Assembly (NCBI GenBank): GCA_026413225.1
Contig: CM048553.1
Span: 115,822,690 to 115,886,689, forward strand
Length of the DNA stretch: 64,000 nucleotides
Reading direction: 5' to 3'
Source of the DNA: Otis tarda
Taxonomy: Eukaryota; Chordata; Aves; Otidiformes; Otididae
Shown: positions 40,266-51,846 of the stretch, piece by piece
Numbering within the stretch: the first letter of the stretch is position 1
How the letters are laid out: every line of letters begins with the position of its first letter
Made by a program: the position numbers and the translations under genes
The notes under the pieces: generated by a model
Told to the model about the DNA's origin: nothing
Database searches by the model: none
What the model saw: only the letters and a program-made list of their open reading frames with translations

Positions 40266-40659
40266 TGGCCAGGGCTGCAGACCGTCGGTCCAAAAATGTT
40301 CAACGTGCATAACCGGACTGGGGAGTGCTGGCGAGTGAACAGTTAGAGGAGCGAGGATCAGTGCTGGGTCATTTGCGGAGCTGGCGGGGATTTTTCTGTC
40401 GCCCACAGGTCACTGAGCAAAGTGTCCATGCCTCACAGCTCCCATCCTGGGACATAATAAGGGGAGGATTTGTAGGCATTGGCCCCTAGACAATCTCATG
40501 AGGTGGTGTTTCAAAATGGTGCATTATTTATTTTGAGGCATCTTATTTTACACTTGAACTTGCAAGAAAAATAGTATTGGCTTCTGCCTTTTTTTTTTTT
40601 TCCTTTTCTCCTCTACTGCTTTAGAAAACAGCGCAAAATGCCATGCTCGTGATTTGAAA

Positions 40660-40980
40660 GGAAACAGCGGGATTTGCTTTTATATTTTGTCGGGGAAAGG
40701 CGGGGTAAGTACATGCTTGCACGACGCTGATTTCATTAGCTTCGAAATTGAAAATCCCGGTCGCTTGCGAGCTGCGGTGCAGGTGGTTACCCCAGCCAGG
40801 GCAGCGGGAGATACGCGACCGCTGGATCCGCAACCGGGACCGGTACCGCGCCGCCTCCGCGGGGCAGGGCCGAGCCGGACAGGGGCCCGGAGCCCCCTGC
40901 GAGCCTGAAAAACCCAAATGAGACTCAGCCGAGGAGAGGCAGCCCCAGACAGAAAAACAGCCTCCCCCTTCGCCGCCCTC
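40660..40980. promoter_or_regulatory. Secondary CpG-rich shoulder upstream of CDH2
   Basis: Separated from the main island by about 0.5 kb of AT-rich DNA. About 20 CpGs lie between 40720 and 40900, with a CAGGTG E-box (40781-40786). Open long frames here are compositional. Likely part of the CDH2 distal promoter or a divergent transcript's first exon/intron. Confidence 0.5.
40705..40710 (+). other. Strong splice-donor word on the strand divergent to CDH2
   Basis: GGCGGG|GTAAGTAC: a full GTAAGT donor in the plus orientation, in a CpG-rich shoulder (40.66-40.98 kb) about 0.8-1.4 kb upstream of the likely CDH2 start zone. It could end the first exon of a divergent non-coding transcript. The site is seen; use is inference, and no partner acceptor was identified. 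Confidence 0.3.
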
Positions 40981-42510
40981 TCTTTAAATTTGTAGCCATG
41001 AAATGGTACCGTAAATGGGGGGAACAACGCCTGGTGATAAGCTTCTGCGTTAAAATTTAGCCCAGGACTGAGGGAAAGTAAGCAAGAAGGGCACAGCTGA
41101 TGTTTGCATCCTGTTACAAGGAAGAGTTTTACAGGTTTGCACCTGACGGAGCTTGTGTTAGCTGTCTCTAGCAATTCTAACCTCTTTGCTTGGATTTGCT
41201 TATGAAATAGTGACTTTCCCTGAGGAACAGATTCCTATTTGCATTTTCGGGTAGGTAGACGTAATATTAACACATACTAGTGAGTGTGTTTGAGCATTTA
41301 TTTACTCTCACAAGTGTTCTACAAAATGCAAAGCATACAGTATAAACAACTCCATAAACCAACTGTCCAATTAGAGTAATTACCTATCATCTAAATGAGC
41401 CTGGTCCCTCATATCCGTCAACCCATCCATCCCTAAAGGCCTGAAAAAAATAAAACGCACGGCAGCCTATCTGGAAGGTTACCAGATCTGAGCTCTGGCT
41501 GATGCTTCTTACAGTTCTACTGCTGCTGCCTTTAAATTTACTTAGCAGGAATAGTAACACTGGCAGAAAAATTGCTCTCGCCAACATGGTTTTACTGAAT
41601 CTTTCAGCCTTGAGAAGTTTCTGTCGAGCAGTTGGCTTTCCTCATTTACACAGTAGTAACCAAAAGTTGCCTCCATCTCATGGGATTTCCTAGTTCTGGG
41701 TACTGTGATAAAAAGAAACTAAAAGAGCAAGGGTGGGTTATGCCTTTTGAGGTATAATCTCTGCACAACATCTCTTCATGGGTGAGAAGCATATGTTGGA
41801 GAGAGCAGAGCAGAGGAGAAACTTGTGCATTGCTTCCGGAGATGGATGACTTCTCAGATGAACAGCATAAGCCCAAGAGAACAGTTTTTTTTTTTCCTTC
41901 TTTTCTTTCCCGCTCCTTCCCCCCCCCCAAAATAATCTAGCATTAAGTAGGCATAGCTGGAGCTTCAGAGTTAGAACTGATATTAACCTGAGATCGTCAC
42001 CCTTTTTTTGTGTGTATCATGCAAAAGCCAGCAAATGGTGGCAATTTCTGGCAGAGATACAAATAAGTGATGTAGAACTCAAAGGGTTTATCTCATAACT
42101 CAGCTACAGATTGCATTTAGGAGTATATTTTAAGTAGTATAAAAATAACGGACATAAGTTAATGTTCAACCTAGGAAGCCCCTCAAGGGCTTCCAGAAAA
42201 ACCATGTTAAAATTCTGTGATTAAGTTGAAGAGAGGATTAGGGTAATTCCCGTGTTAGTCATGGAGTTGAGTCTCTCTTTCAACTTGTCCAAATTAATTT
42301 TCATTCCTAGGGTTCATAAAAATTCTGTAAAAAAAAAAATGAATGTTTTCAATTTGGAAGATGCTAGATTGCTCGTGGCTTCAGGTATTTTGGAAAAAAA
42401 AAAAAAAGACCTTTTTCCCTGTGGGTCTATTCTTACGTTTAATCTGCCAGGTACTGCCACTACTACTCTCCTCAATTCAAATGATGCAAATTAAGCACTT
42501 TACTGACAGT

Positions 42511-42575
42511 TTAGGCCTTGATCTGACAAACATTTATACATGTGATCTCGGCAAATTGAGTCGCACTGAGCATTT
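42511..42575. repeat. Possible old sauropsid palindromic repeat fragment
   Basis: TTAGGCCTTGATCTGACAAA followed by CATTTATACATGTGATCTCG resembles a common turtle/crocodile/bird repeat arm that reads roughly gggcctgatcctgcaaacacttatgcacgtg. The other arm of the palindrome is not recognisable nearby. A CCATTGAAGTCCATTGACGT word at about 55228-55248 may belong to the same kind of element. Weak evidence, from recall. Confidence 0.3.
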
Positions 42576-42887
42576 ACAAGATGAGAGGATGAAGGAACCG
42601 AGCAGAAGTACTAAGGGGATATCAGTTTACCCGGTTTCCTTGTATTCTTCATTGTATGTGAGGAAATATTTTTATTTGTTAAATAAACCCCGAACACCTA
42701 ATTAATGGGTCTGAGGGCATTCTGTGCTTGTTACTGAGTTTTAACACAGTAATGGAAAAAACAGTGGCTGTTTCTTACTATGACATGAAGGCTGCACATG
42801 CTATCAGCTAACCCAGGTTCCTCAGTATATTCTTTTAACAGAAGAAGAAGAAATACTTAGAAAAAACAAAAATTCAGCTGTTTAGGG

Positions 42888-43000
42888 CAGTGGTTTTCGA
42901 CTTAGACTCTGTGGACCCCTTGAGGCCCCGGACTTATTCTGAGTAGTCTGTGACAGGCAACAGGGGAAAAGCAGATGTCTGTATTCTGTATAGCAACTTC
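42888..43000. mobile_element. Possible hAT/Charlie-type DNA transposon terminus
   Basis: Begins CAGTGGTTTTCGACTTAGAC and continues GTGGACCCCTTGAGG with a following CCCCGGACT. Many old amniote hAT elements start CAGTGGTTCTCAACC and run into a gtccgcggacccctgg-like segment. The matching inverted end and an 8-bp target duplication were looked for downstream and not found, so the copy would be truncated or too decayed. Based on recall of a terminal motif only. Confidence 0.4.
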
Positions 43001-43696
43001 GCATATGTGAAATTCCTAAGAGGGGGAGGCTTTTCTGGATTGTAAGATAGTTGTTGGCGACACTTGAAAATGATTGTTTTAGGAAGTGGATAATCATGCC
43101 TGGCCAGCAAGAGTGCAGTTTTATATAGATAGCATCAAGTGGGAAAGAAAAACTGAGCGGCACGGATGCCCAACAGCTTAAATATTTTAAAAATTGGGTA
43201 AGTAAAATGTCGTCGTTAGTGCTGCTGTCTTTCTCTTACTTTAGTAAAATAAATATGACCCTTTGAATTAACCAGTCTGAGTGCTTTTTCTAAATATGCT
43301 TCTCCATGTCGATCACCTATATGAACTCAAAAAAAATCAGTAAGTTCTAATTGTCCTTTGATTTGGGGAAAAAGTCTCAGAAAGAGAAAAAAAAAAAGGT
43401 CAGTAATATTTACTTGACTATATTTTGTAGTTTGTTATAGAACTTAACCAAGTATCCTCATGGGCTTTTCTGGCACTGTCTTTACTTAACATGCACAGCC
43501 CCACATGCTTCTCCAGCCTGTTTCTTACATCAAGACATGGAAAAGTAGCTCCAGCTGCAGCAGTTAGGCTGTTCTGCTCAAATCTGAAAATCACCTGGAT
43601 TAGGATGGGAGAATGTTATATGCTGCAGTTCTGTTTCTCCTTTAGCAACCCTTGGCAACATCAATCTCTATCCCTATGTATGTAGAGAGACATATG

Positions 43697-43724
43697 TGTA
43701 TATATATATGTATATATATATATG
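43697..43724. repeat. TA/TATG microsatellite
   Basis: Alternating TA with interspersed ATG units following an AGAGAGACATATGTG lead-in. Lies in the upstream flank. Confidence 0.85.
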
Positions 43725-44941
43725 ATTTGGTGGAAGAGGATGTTATTTTCCTTTTTCTGATTGCTAAATCGTATCTGTCACCATAGTTATATTTCTGTTA
43801 ATTGCTAGTAACTTTTGCAAAGAATTATTTCTCTCTGTAGAAGAAGCTGAGCATATGTAATCCAGATGTGATACAATATATTTGCATATTGTGTAACTGG
43901 CTTTATGTCTGTACCCTCAGTCTGATGATTTGGGAATCGACATAGTCAGGCTTAGTGCTTGTCATTCATTCTTCCAGGGATCTCATTCAGCATCACTGCC
44001 CAATGCCTGCAAGCTCTTTGGCCTGGAGAGCTTCTATTGAAAATCAAGAGAGTGAAGAAGATCTTCTGATCAGCATAGCATCTCTATTCAGTGGGATACT
44101 TTCAACAACAAAAAAAAATTATTTTCCAGAACAAGGCCTTAATCATATGGTGTGACAAAGGGCTGAAATGATGGCGACTTGTAACAAGGGCCTATGATAA
44201 TTTCTGATCACCGCAAAAGAAAGTTTTACAGTTTCATAGAAGTGCTTCATGCCAAGTAGGCCAGTAGAAAGAGGTGGACTTGCCACTTAAAAAGTAATTT
44301 ATTTTTTTTTTAATTTGCTGATTTACTTATTTGAAGTGAAGTATTTCCTTTTCTCTGATTGGCTTCCCAATGAAATCAAGTAATCATTTTATTGTCTTGA
44401 GTTCAGAAGTCTCACTTTTTTTTGACTCCTGCAGCCTGCATAGCCCCAGACTCCCTCCTCAGCCATAGCCAGAATTCACTGCGTGAATGAACCTGTTGAT
44501 TTCTCTGAAAATGTGTGTGTGTAACACCTACAACAAAGAAACACTGGAGATTTTCAGAAGACTGATCTTATTACTCCTGGCTTCTAGGTAATACAAATTA
44601 AGAAACTGGAACCCTAATTGTTCATGGTAAACCAGCATAGATAATAATTTACTTTAATGAAATTGTCATAATTTGCTTTAATGAAATTGTAAAAGCTGTC
44701 ATGTGGATTGCCATTTTCATTATTAAACAGATTTTTTAACACCTAGAGTTAATTTGCTTAATGTTGTCTATCCCCAAAACTTATTTTAATTTACTATAAT
44801 ATTTCAGGGTTTTTTTGGTTAACAAGATTAAATTCTTTGGGCTGGTTGGCTGTTTCAAGCCAAGTGCTTTTTGAAAACTTCTGAAAAATCCTTTGTCCTT
44901 TTTGAAGATGAGATCAAGGAAAATATGTTGTTTTATTTTTG

Positions 44942-45082
44942 TTATAAAATTCTTACTGCCGTCTCACTGAGTGATTTTACTCCAGGCTCTGGAGCACAGA
45001 CTTTAACTTTGGGAGGAACATGATTCTTATGTTGAGGTTGTGCCTTTTTCAATTGCTGTAAAAGTTGACCAAAATCTGCCAT
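44942..45082 (-). other. Unassigned 46-codon ORF with splice-like ends
   Basis: Minus strand, starting MADFGQLLQQ and ending in TAA. The translation (Leu/Gln/Lys-rich helix-like start, then a Pro/Lys/Val stretch) looks more protein-like than neighbouring frames. An acceptor-like ACAATTTTCAG ends just before 45092 and a donor-like GCA|GTAAGA falls at 44956, so 44957-45092 has the shape of a 136-base exon. No homology recognised. It may be chance, a decayed retrocopy piece, or an exon of an unknown transcript upstream of CDH2. Confidence 0.18.
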
Positions 45083-46093
45083 TGTTACAGATCTGAAAAT
45101 TGTGTTGTTATAGTTCAAAAGCGTTTCACAGCTATATCTCCTGATGGATCTGTCTACAACTAATAATACCTCTTATTCCCCCAACAACTGCTGTGTTGCA
45201 AAAATTCTGCAAACAAGCCAACTTCATAGAAGAAGTCACTGTCCCCGATTTGGAGACTTGGAGGAGCTGCTCTGGAGTTTCCGATGCTTTCTGTTGCATT
45301 CAGCACCAGAGAGATGGTAGAGACCATCTGGTTTTTTATGAGTTTGTTACTCCCTTTGAAAGGCCTTGACAGCATGGAGGAGGAGCTGGATTTGACATGT
45401 ATCAAAGGGTAAGCTGAAGGAAAGCGTTGAGACAATGCTTCCTTTGGATGCAATACTGGGAAAAAAAAATATTGTAGTGCTTTGAGATTTCCTTGGCCAC
45501 AAAACACCAGAAACATATGACTTCCTCCAGTGAAGAAACTGATGTCAGTGTAAGCTGGAGTTACACTTTGTAGATACCTTTCTTTGTCATGGATTATCAT
45601 AGTGATAATTATATTTTCCATAGGAAACATGAAGGTAGAATATAAAATGTCCCAGCATGGTAATATAATTGATATGTGGTTGATACTCTTTTCTGCTTCA
45701 AGGAGAGAAAACGCAATTATGAAAGCTGAGTTTTAGATCACAGTCGATGTTCCCAAAAATTGCAGATTAAAATAAACATATTACATGGTTTGTTCCAAGG
45801 ATTCAAGAAGTTTAGAGCATTTAGAAAGTTAGGAAATCGTGGATTCAAGCATCTGAAAAATTGGTTTTATTGACAACTAGATTAATAATAGTAGTGCTCT
45901 TATTAAAAGCATTTTCAATTTGTCTGCAGAAATTCTATCTAAGTTAAAATTTGTCATGCAGTGAAGTAGCCACGCAGAAATATTTTACATACTTCCAGAA
46001 AAATCTGATGATTAAAAAAAAATCTTTTTAAAAAATTTGTCATTTTTACATTAGTAGGACTTCAAAATGGCTTTTTCTTTGAAATTGCATTTT

Positions 46094-46410
46094 AGAATCA
46101 TAGAAGCATAGAATGGTTTGGGTTGGAAGGGACCTTTAAACGTCATCTAGCCCAAACCCCCTGCAAGGAGCAGGGACATCTCCAACCAGATCAGGTTGCT
46201 CAGAGCCTCATCCAACCTGGCCTTGAACGTTTCCAGGGATGGGGCATCAACCACCTCTCTGGATAACCTGTTCCAGTGTTCCACCACCCTCATTGTAAAA
46301 AATTTCTTCCTGATGTTTAGTCTGAATCTAGCTCCTTCTATTTCAAAACCATTATCCCTTGTCCTTTCACAACAGGCCATGCTGAAGTGTTTCTCCAAAG
46401 AGATTTTGGA
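46094..46410 (-). mobile_element. CR1 LINE, short 3'-end fragment
   Basis: About 315 bases of CR1 3' end, same strand as the copy at 51.8 kb and alignable to it by eye over the shared hallmarks (tail with AATCATAGAA words, GGAAGGGACCTTTAAACGTC, the AGGTTGCTCAGAGCC segment, CTGTTCCAGTGTTCCACCAC). The minus frame translates to the ORF2 C-terminal pattern RVVEHWNRLSREVVDAPSLE. The match fades just after the ACAACAGGCCATGCTGAAG segment, so the 5' truncation is near 46.41 kb. Too short to encode anything functional. Confidence 0.93.
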
Positions 46411-47157
46411 GATCTTCTTTCTGGTTTGCAGTAATGCAAGCCTAAAACATCCCAAAATGCTATCTCAATTTACATGACTGGATTATTAACCTGAACTTTA
46501 GGAAGTCTGTAAACGTTTAATCATAGGGAAAGATTATTCTCCCTTGGTTGCATTAGACGGCTGTCAGCCTGGAGACTTGGAGTTTTGTCCTCACAGTGCC
46601 AGGTACTTGCGGAAAAAAAAACCCTCTTTGCTGTGGCTCTGTGTTTTGCTACTGTGACCAGCTAACCACCTTGTCTCTTCCCAAGAGGTCTGCACCCCCA
46701 GAGCTGAGGAGAACACATGCTTGTACCCCTCTTCACTGAACTCTGAACTGCGTGAGTTCAAACTGATTGACAATGTGAGCGAAACAGCTGAGCGATGCCC
46801 CCAGGTAGCAGTAGATTAAACAAAATCATCAAAATCATGGTGTCTCAGAGGCCAAGGGGGGTGAGGGTTGTTTGGATTAAGGTGTTAACAGCTGCCATGG
46901 CAAGATGAGCCACAGCTCCTTTGTCAAAGCCCTAAATCTGCATCATTCCTCCTCATAAACCCCACTGTGCTGCTTCTGACTTTGGGATCAATGGGAATTG
47001 CTGAGTGCTTGTCATGTTCAAAAGTTTATCAGTTTTTTTCCCAGAGTTTTAACAGAAGTATTTAGGAGTTTAAATTAAGGATTTTTTTTTTTTTAGTTGT
47101 AGCCCCAGATTTGTTTCTATGTTAAGGAGTACAATTCAGTACATGTGCAGATTCTGA

Positions 47158-47179
47158 AAATAAATAAATAAATAAATAA
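47158..47179. repeat. (AAAT)n microsatellite
   Basis: Five AAAT units in tandem in the upstream flank. Simple tetranucleotide repeat, with no retroposon recognised next to it. Confidence 0.9.
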
Positions 47180-48024
47180 CGTAGAACTTTAGTTCTTTGG
47201 CTTTAAAATAAAATCTCTTAATTTTTCTCCACTGCTAATGGATCATCCACTTTTTAATATATTTTTAATGATTTCTGAAGTCAGAAGGGCATATTTTTTA
47301 GTTTATTTTGACTTCATCAAAACACAGGCTTAAGACTATTACCTAGTAATTTTCCTAACAGGGCCAAGAACTTGTGCAGAGCAAGGGGATGTTTTCAAGG
47401 CAGACGTGGAAGCTTGATTTGGAGTGACAGAATCCACTACAAGTCTTGTTACAGCTAAATTTTCCCAGTGAATGCAGTTCTTCTGTGGAAAATCTTACTT
47501 CACAAGTCCGGGACAGACACATTTTCCACCTAGGCCTTTTCTTTGAACCGTTCTGGAGAGGGTGCAATGCCAGCTGCTGCTGGAGCCTCGTCTGTTCGCG
47601 GTTCCTGAGCTGCAGGCAGCAGCAAGCAGCTCAGCATGGGCTGAACTCCCAAGTATTCGCTTTGATTTCCAGCAGGATTTCACATCCAGCGCTGAGCTTT
47701 GTGCTGCTGCTACCTGGTCTGAGGCTACTGTGGTGGCATCTACATTGGACCACAGTTATTGCACAGCCAAGAGTAGTTTTTGGAGAAAAACAAATAAATA
47801 TTGAAAATGCTTACATGCCTCACAGGGTTTGTGGTCGGGTATTCTTTATGCATGCTTGTGATTTACCTTAAAATTGTTAGATTGGAAATGTTATATATCC
47901 TGGATTAAATGAACAAAAGTCTATGGGCTGACCTTTGATGTAATATTGGTTGCAAAGCATTGCTGAAGTAGCTGCTGCTTGAACTGGACTTTAAAAAAAA
48001 AAAAATCCAATTTTCATTTTAAAA

Positions 48025-48630
48025 TTACTGGTGATGGAGCGTCTAACGTCACGTGTACTAAGTTGTTCCAGTGGCTGGTTACACTTCTCTTTAAAAATGT
48101 CTGTGTCATGAGTAGACTGCATTTATCTAACTCGTCTAATTTCCAGGCATTCACTCTTGTTACTTTTTTTCAGCACTAGGCTAAAGAGTTGTTTTTTCGT
48201 GTGTCTGTTCCCTGTATTGGAACTACAGACCAGTTACCTGTGGTAAGTCAAAGTTTTTCCTCATTAAGTTAACTAAATCAAAGTCGTTGAGTGTTTCATT
48301 AAAAAAACACATAGTTCCCAATCATTTAATAAATGTTCTTCCCTGACCCTCTAATTTTTAACATGCTGCTTGAAATATTGGTGCTGGAACTGCACACTGT
48401 GTTTCACCAGCAGCTGTAGTAATTTGAAAAGCAGAAGTGTTGCAAGTACCAGATTCTTACTCGATGCTCCCATGTTAACAAATACAACGATCATATTAAC
48501 CCTCTGTCGCACCGTTGCTTTCGTTATCAGCCTACTCCCCAGTCAGAACCACAGTTTCCCGGAATAGTGTTCCTTGCTCTGAAACACACCCTTCAGTGTT
48601 TTGTTCCCAGGCATCTGACTTTTACAGGAA
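48025..48630 (-). mobile_element. Ancient, degraded CR1/L3-like LINE remnant
   Basis: Heavily diverged but collinear with the reverse complement of old amniote CR1 3' regions as I remember them. In order: a TAAGTTGTTCCAGTGG segment (usual: caagctgttccaatgg), TTAAAAATGTCTGTG, TTCCAGGCATTCACTCTTGT, GGCTAAAGAGTTG, GTCTGTTCCCTGTATTGG with ACAGACCAGTTACC, GGTGCTGGAACTGCACAC with TTTCACCAGCAG, TTACTCGATGCTCCCATGTT with ATCATATTAACCCTCTGTCGC, and TTTCCCGGAATAGTGTTCC. The order and spacing of eight blocks make chance similarity unlikely. It may continue to about 48.95 kb, but the match becomes too weak to claim. Much older than the two CR1 copies nearby. Confidence 0.65.
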
Positions 48631-51600
48631 GAACCCTCATTTTCCTTCGCACTGAAGCTTTTGTAAATACATTCTTTGCAGCTCGACTTCTGGCAGTCTT
48701 CCACTCCCATCCCACGCTCATCACTTTACATTTCTCTGTATTCTCTCCTTGCACTGATTTGGAGTCATCAGGATCAGATTGCGTCCACAAATAAATGCCC
48801 CTTGCGAAGCGAGGACTGGCCCCCTGCACTGCTAAGTAATAGCGAGTTTCCATATCCATTAAAGCAGCCTTGTCCCCTTTGATTCTGCCTGAACATGTCC
48901 TAGGCTTCTGAAAAGAAGCATGTGTAATCCCACCTGGAGATGAGTCAGTAAGTTGTAAACACATACGAGATTTTCAGAACTAGTGAAGAAATCCCTCCCA
49001 ATCTGGGCCTTGTGTCAATGGCTAAGAAGTGGCAACACAGAAACTGAAGGATGGGACGAGCAGAGGAGGACTGCTGTTATTGGATGTGCCACAGTTGTGA
49101 GGACCTAGATCATGGTTGTGTCAAACCAATGAATTATGTGGTGTTTAGTTATCCATAAAAACCCACAACTGATATGAACCATGGCTGTACCTTTGCATTG
49201 TCTACACTAAATGCCAGGCCTTGGGTTGGCTTGGAGTTTTGTCCCTGCATGTTACTCTGCCTCACATCTCTTACTTCCTGGTGCTATTACCTCCCTGGAG
49301 TCAGGGCGCTCTGTGAGCTCCGTAAACTTCAGCCTGAACTGGATGACTCTGCTGAGCAACATTTAAATTACAGAAAGGGCTCGTTCATTCTTTCAGTGGC
49401 TTCTACACATTTTGCATATTCATCCGCGTCATGACTGAGCCCCCTCAAATCTTAGTACTGGCTCTTCTACTGACCAGGAAACAAAAATCTGGCAATTACT
49501 ACTGCTGAAAACAGTATTTTCATGGGTACTGGCCAAAGGTAAACTCCTGAGCATTGCTTACAAATAGAGAGGTGAGCCTTTCTCCCTCTCATGTTCCTAA
49601 AGAGTCTAAACATTTTGGGGTTTTTAACTGCTGTGTTTTCCTTTGGCGGCAACTTTGTGAGGCAGATGAACAGCCATTCGTACTCTCCTCCCTTTCAGCT
49701 CCAGTGAACACATTGTATGAATGTATACAAGGATGTAAAAGGTATATCCGTTCACAGTCACCCCCAAAATATCTTAACATTCCTGCTGAAGCAAGTGATG
49801 TGTCATTTAGGAGCTGCTCATCTAAAAATAATTTCTGAATTTGTTTTCTTCCTAGTATCACATGTCCAATAAAGCCAAAGAATCCTGTATAAGCTGATTT
49901 CAACACGTGTCTCCTTCCTAACTGGTAAGTATTCTTTAACATGAGGCTTATCATGGAATAGCAATTTCCTTCAATTAATTCCTGTAAGAACCTTTTAAAA
50001 GGTTCTGATACCCAGCCTCCTGGTCATCATTTCTCCTGCAGAGAACAAGCAAATGGGATTTATATGTGCTCAGATGTCACTTCAGTACGGAGATGGGATG
50101 TGGCTACAGCTCACACTTGGACTTGGGGAATTTAAAGTGTTTGTGAGTTCTCCAGTTTTCCTCCAAAAAAGCTAAAAAACAGAACTTCGGAGGACAAAAC
50201 CAACCAAACGTGGTGCTTTGCAGAGGAAGGATACTTATTGTAGTGACAAATCCAGCATGAAAAACAGTGAAAGAACATTGGCTCATGGTTTCATTAGTGT
50301 GCTTGGTTTTTCCCTGCTACTGAGATTTCATAATATAAATGGCCACAATGACATTACAGAGGCAATTCAAACACAAGTAGAGATTTTTAAGATGTTGCAA
50401 ACTACTTGCCCTTAAACAGTTACAGCAGAATGCTATTATTTTGCCGTGTATTTTATAATTATTTGTAGGTGTAATAAAAAAAAACCTGAAAGCTAAGGTG
50501 CACAGACTTCAAGGAAGAAAAACTCTCCTGTGCCTGTTTAGATAGATAGTATTTCTCTTTACCGTTCCAGCAGCTGGAGTGCATCTATGGTTGCGAGTAA
50601 GACGAGGAAAAGATCATGATAAAGAGCACCCTTGTGTGTCTTTCCCGTTTGCCTGGTGGCTGTTTTTGAGTAAGAGCCTTCTATACCTCAGGAAAGTCTT
50701 GCCTCTGGGTACCATCCTCAAAAGTAAGCATAGCTTTGATGAATGCAGAATGCTATTAGCAACCATCTAATTGCTATTCCTTTTTCTGCCTACCCACCAA
50801 AGACTAACAGTGCTGGTCAAACACCCAGCTGCTGTCACAGAAGCTTTAAGTAGGAGAATACGATTTCAAATATAGCTCAGCCTCTCAAGGGAAGTCAAAA
50901 GAAATCCCAAGGTAGAAGAGTAGCTGGAAATGGCTCCCCAAAAACTGTGGGGGAAGTGGGAAAGGGGAAAAGGATTATTTTATGTTGTTGGCACTGATAC
51001 TATGAAGAGGGGTCACTGAGTGCCTAGGATATTTCTGTCGTGCTGCAGCTTGTGTAAAGGGGGTAGCTCTTCTCTGCTGAGAAGCAGACAGATCTCCACA
51101 GGAAAAGAAAGAAGATCTGTTTGGGGGGGTGTTGTATTTGCGCTTAAGAGATCCATGAAGAGACAGCTGAGAAGCAAAGAGTTTCTCATGCTAGGACCAA
51201 GGGACCAAATTGGTGCAAAAAGCTCTGGAAGGGGCCAAAATGAAGAAAATGAAAGGAAAAATTATGCCAGTAGACATCTTCAGTAAAACAGCATGGCCTC
51301 GAGCTCTGCTGCTGTCACTGTGGGGAGCACTCTTTCAAGCAATGCCTATAGGAACTTCCCACAGCAATCCCTTGCTCCATTTTTCCTCCCTGTAGAATAA
51401 AACAGTCCTCTCCACACATCCTTGGGAGAAATTCAGCATTTAACTGTATGTGGTCCAAAAGAATTTTCCATTTTCAGACTAAGCAAAATGAAGCCAAAAT
51501 ATTCTTTCTTCTGCCTGAAGAACCCAGAGAAAGCACCATATGCTGGGCAACTAAAAATAAACCAAATATTCACTACTGAGGTGTGAAATCTTAACACCAT

Positions 51601-51846
51601 TAATATCCAGATTATCCAGAGAGAAGATTTTACTTTGGACACTGCTGGAAATGAACCCCAGTTCTTGACGACATTGATGTTTCCACATTAATATTAGTGA
51701 ACCTACCTTAATAATTGATGAGGCCTTGCAGCAACATTGGAAAATATCTTGTCCTGCAGATAAAGATTTTGGCTTGAAACCATGCTGAAGGTTTGTCATG
51801 TATGTCCCTCTACAAGTCCTAATGGAATCAGGAACGCAACCATATG

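Noticed and set aside
45160..45630. 156-codon minus-strand frame upstream of CDH2
   Set aside because: Contains a poly-Phe stretch from an A-run and Ser-rich low complexity; no recognisable domain. Only the short frame next to it had splice-like ends.
47446..47871. 141-codon plus-strand frame with an AATAAA-like word near its end
   Set aside because: No homology recognised, and competing frames of similar quality occur on both strands in the same GC-richer stretch.
48593..48964. 123-codon minus-strand frame
   Set aside because: Overlaps the tail of the old CR1-like relic and does not match LINE protein or any other family; likely chance.
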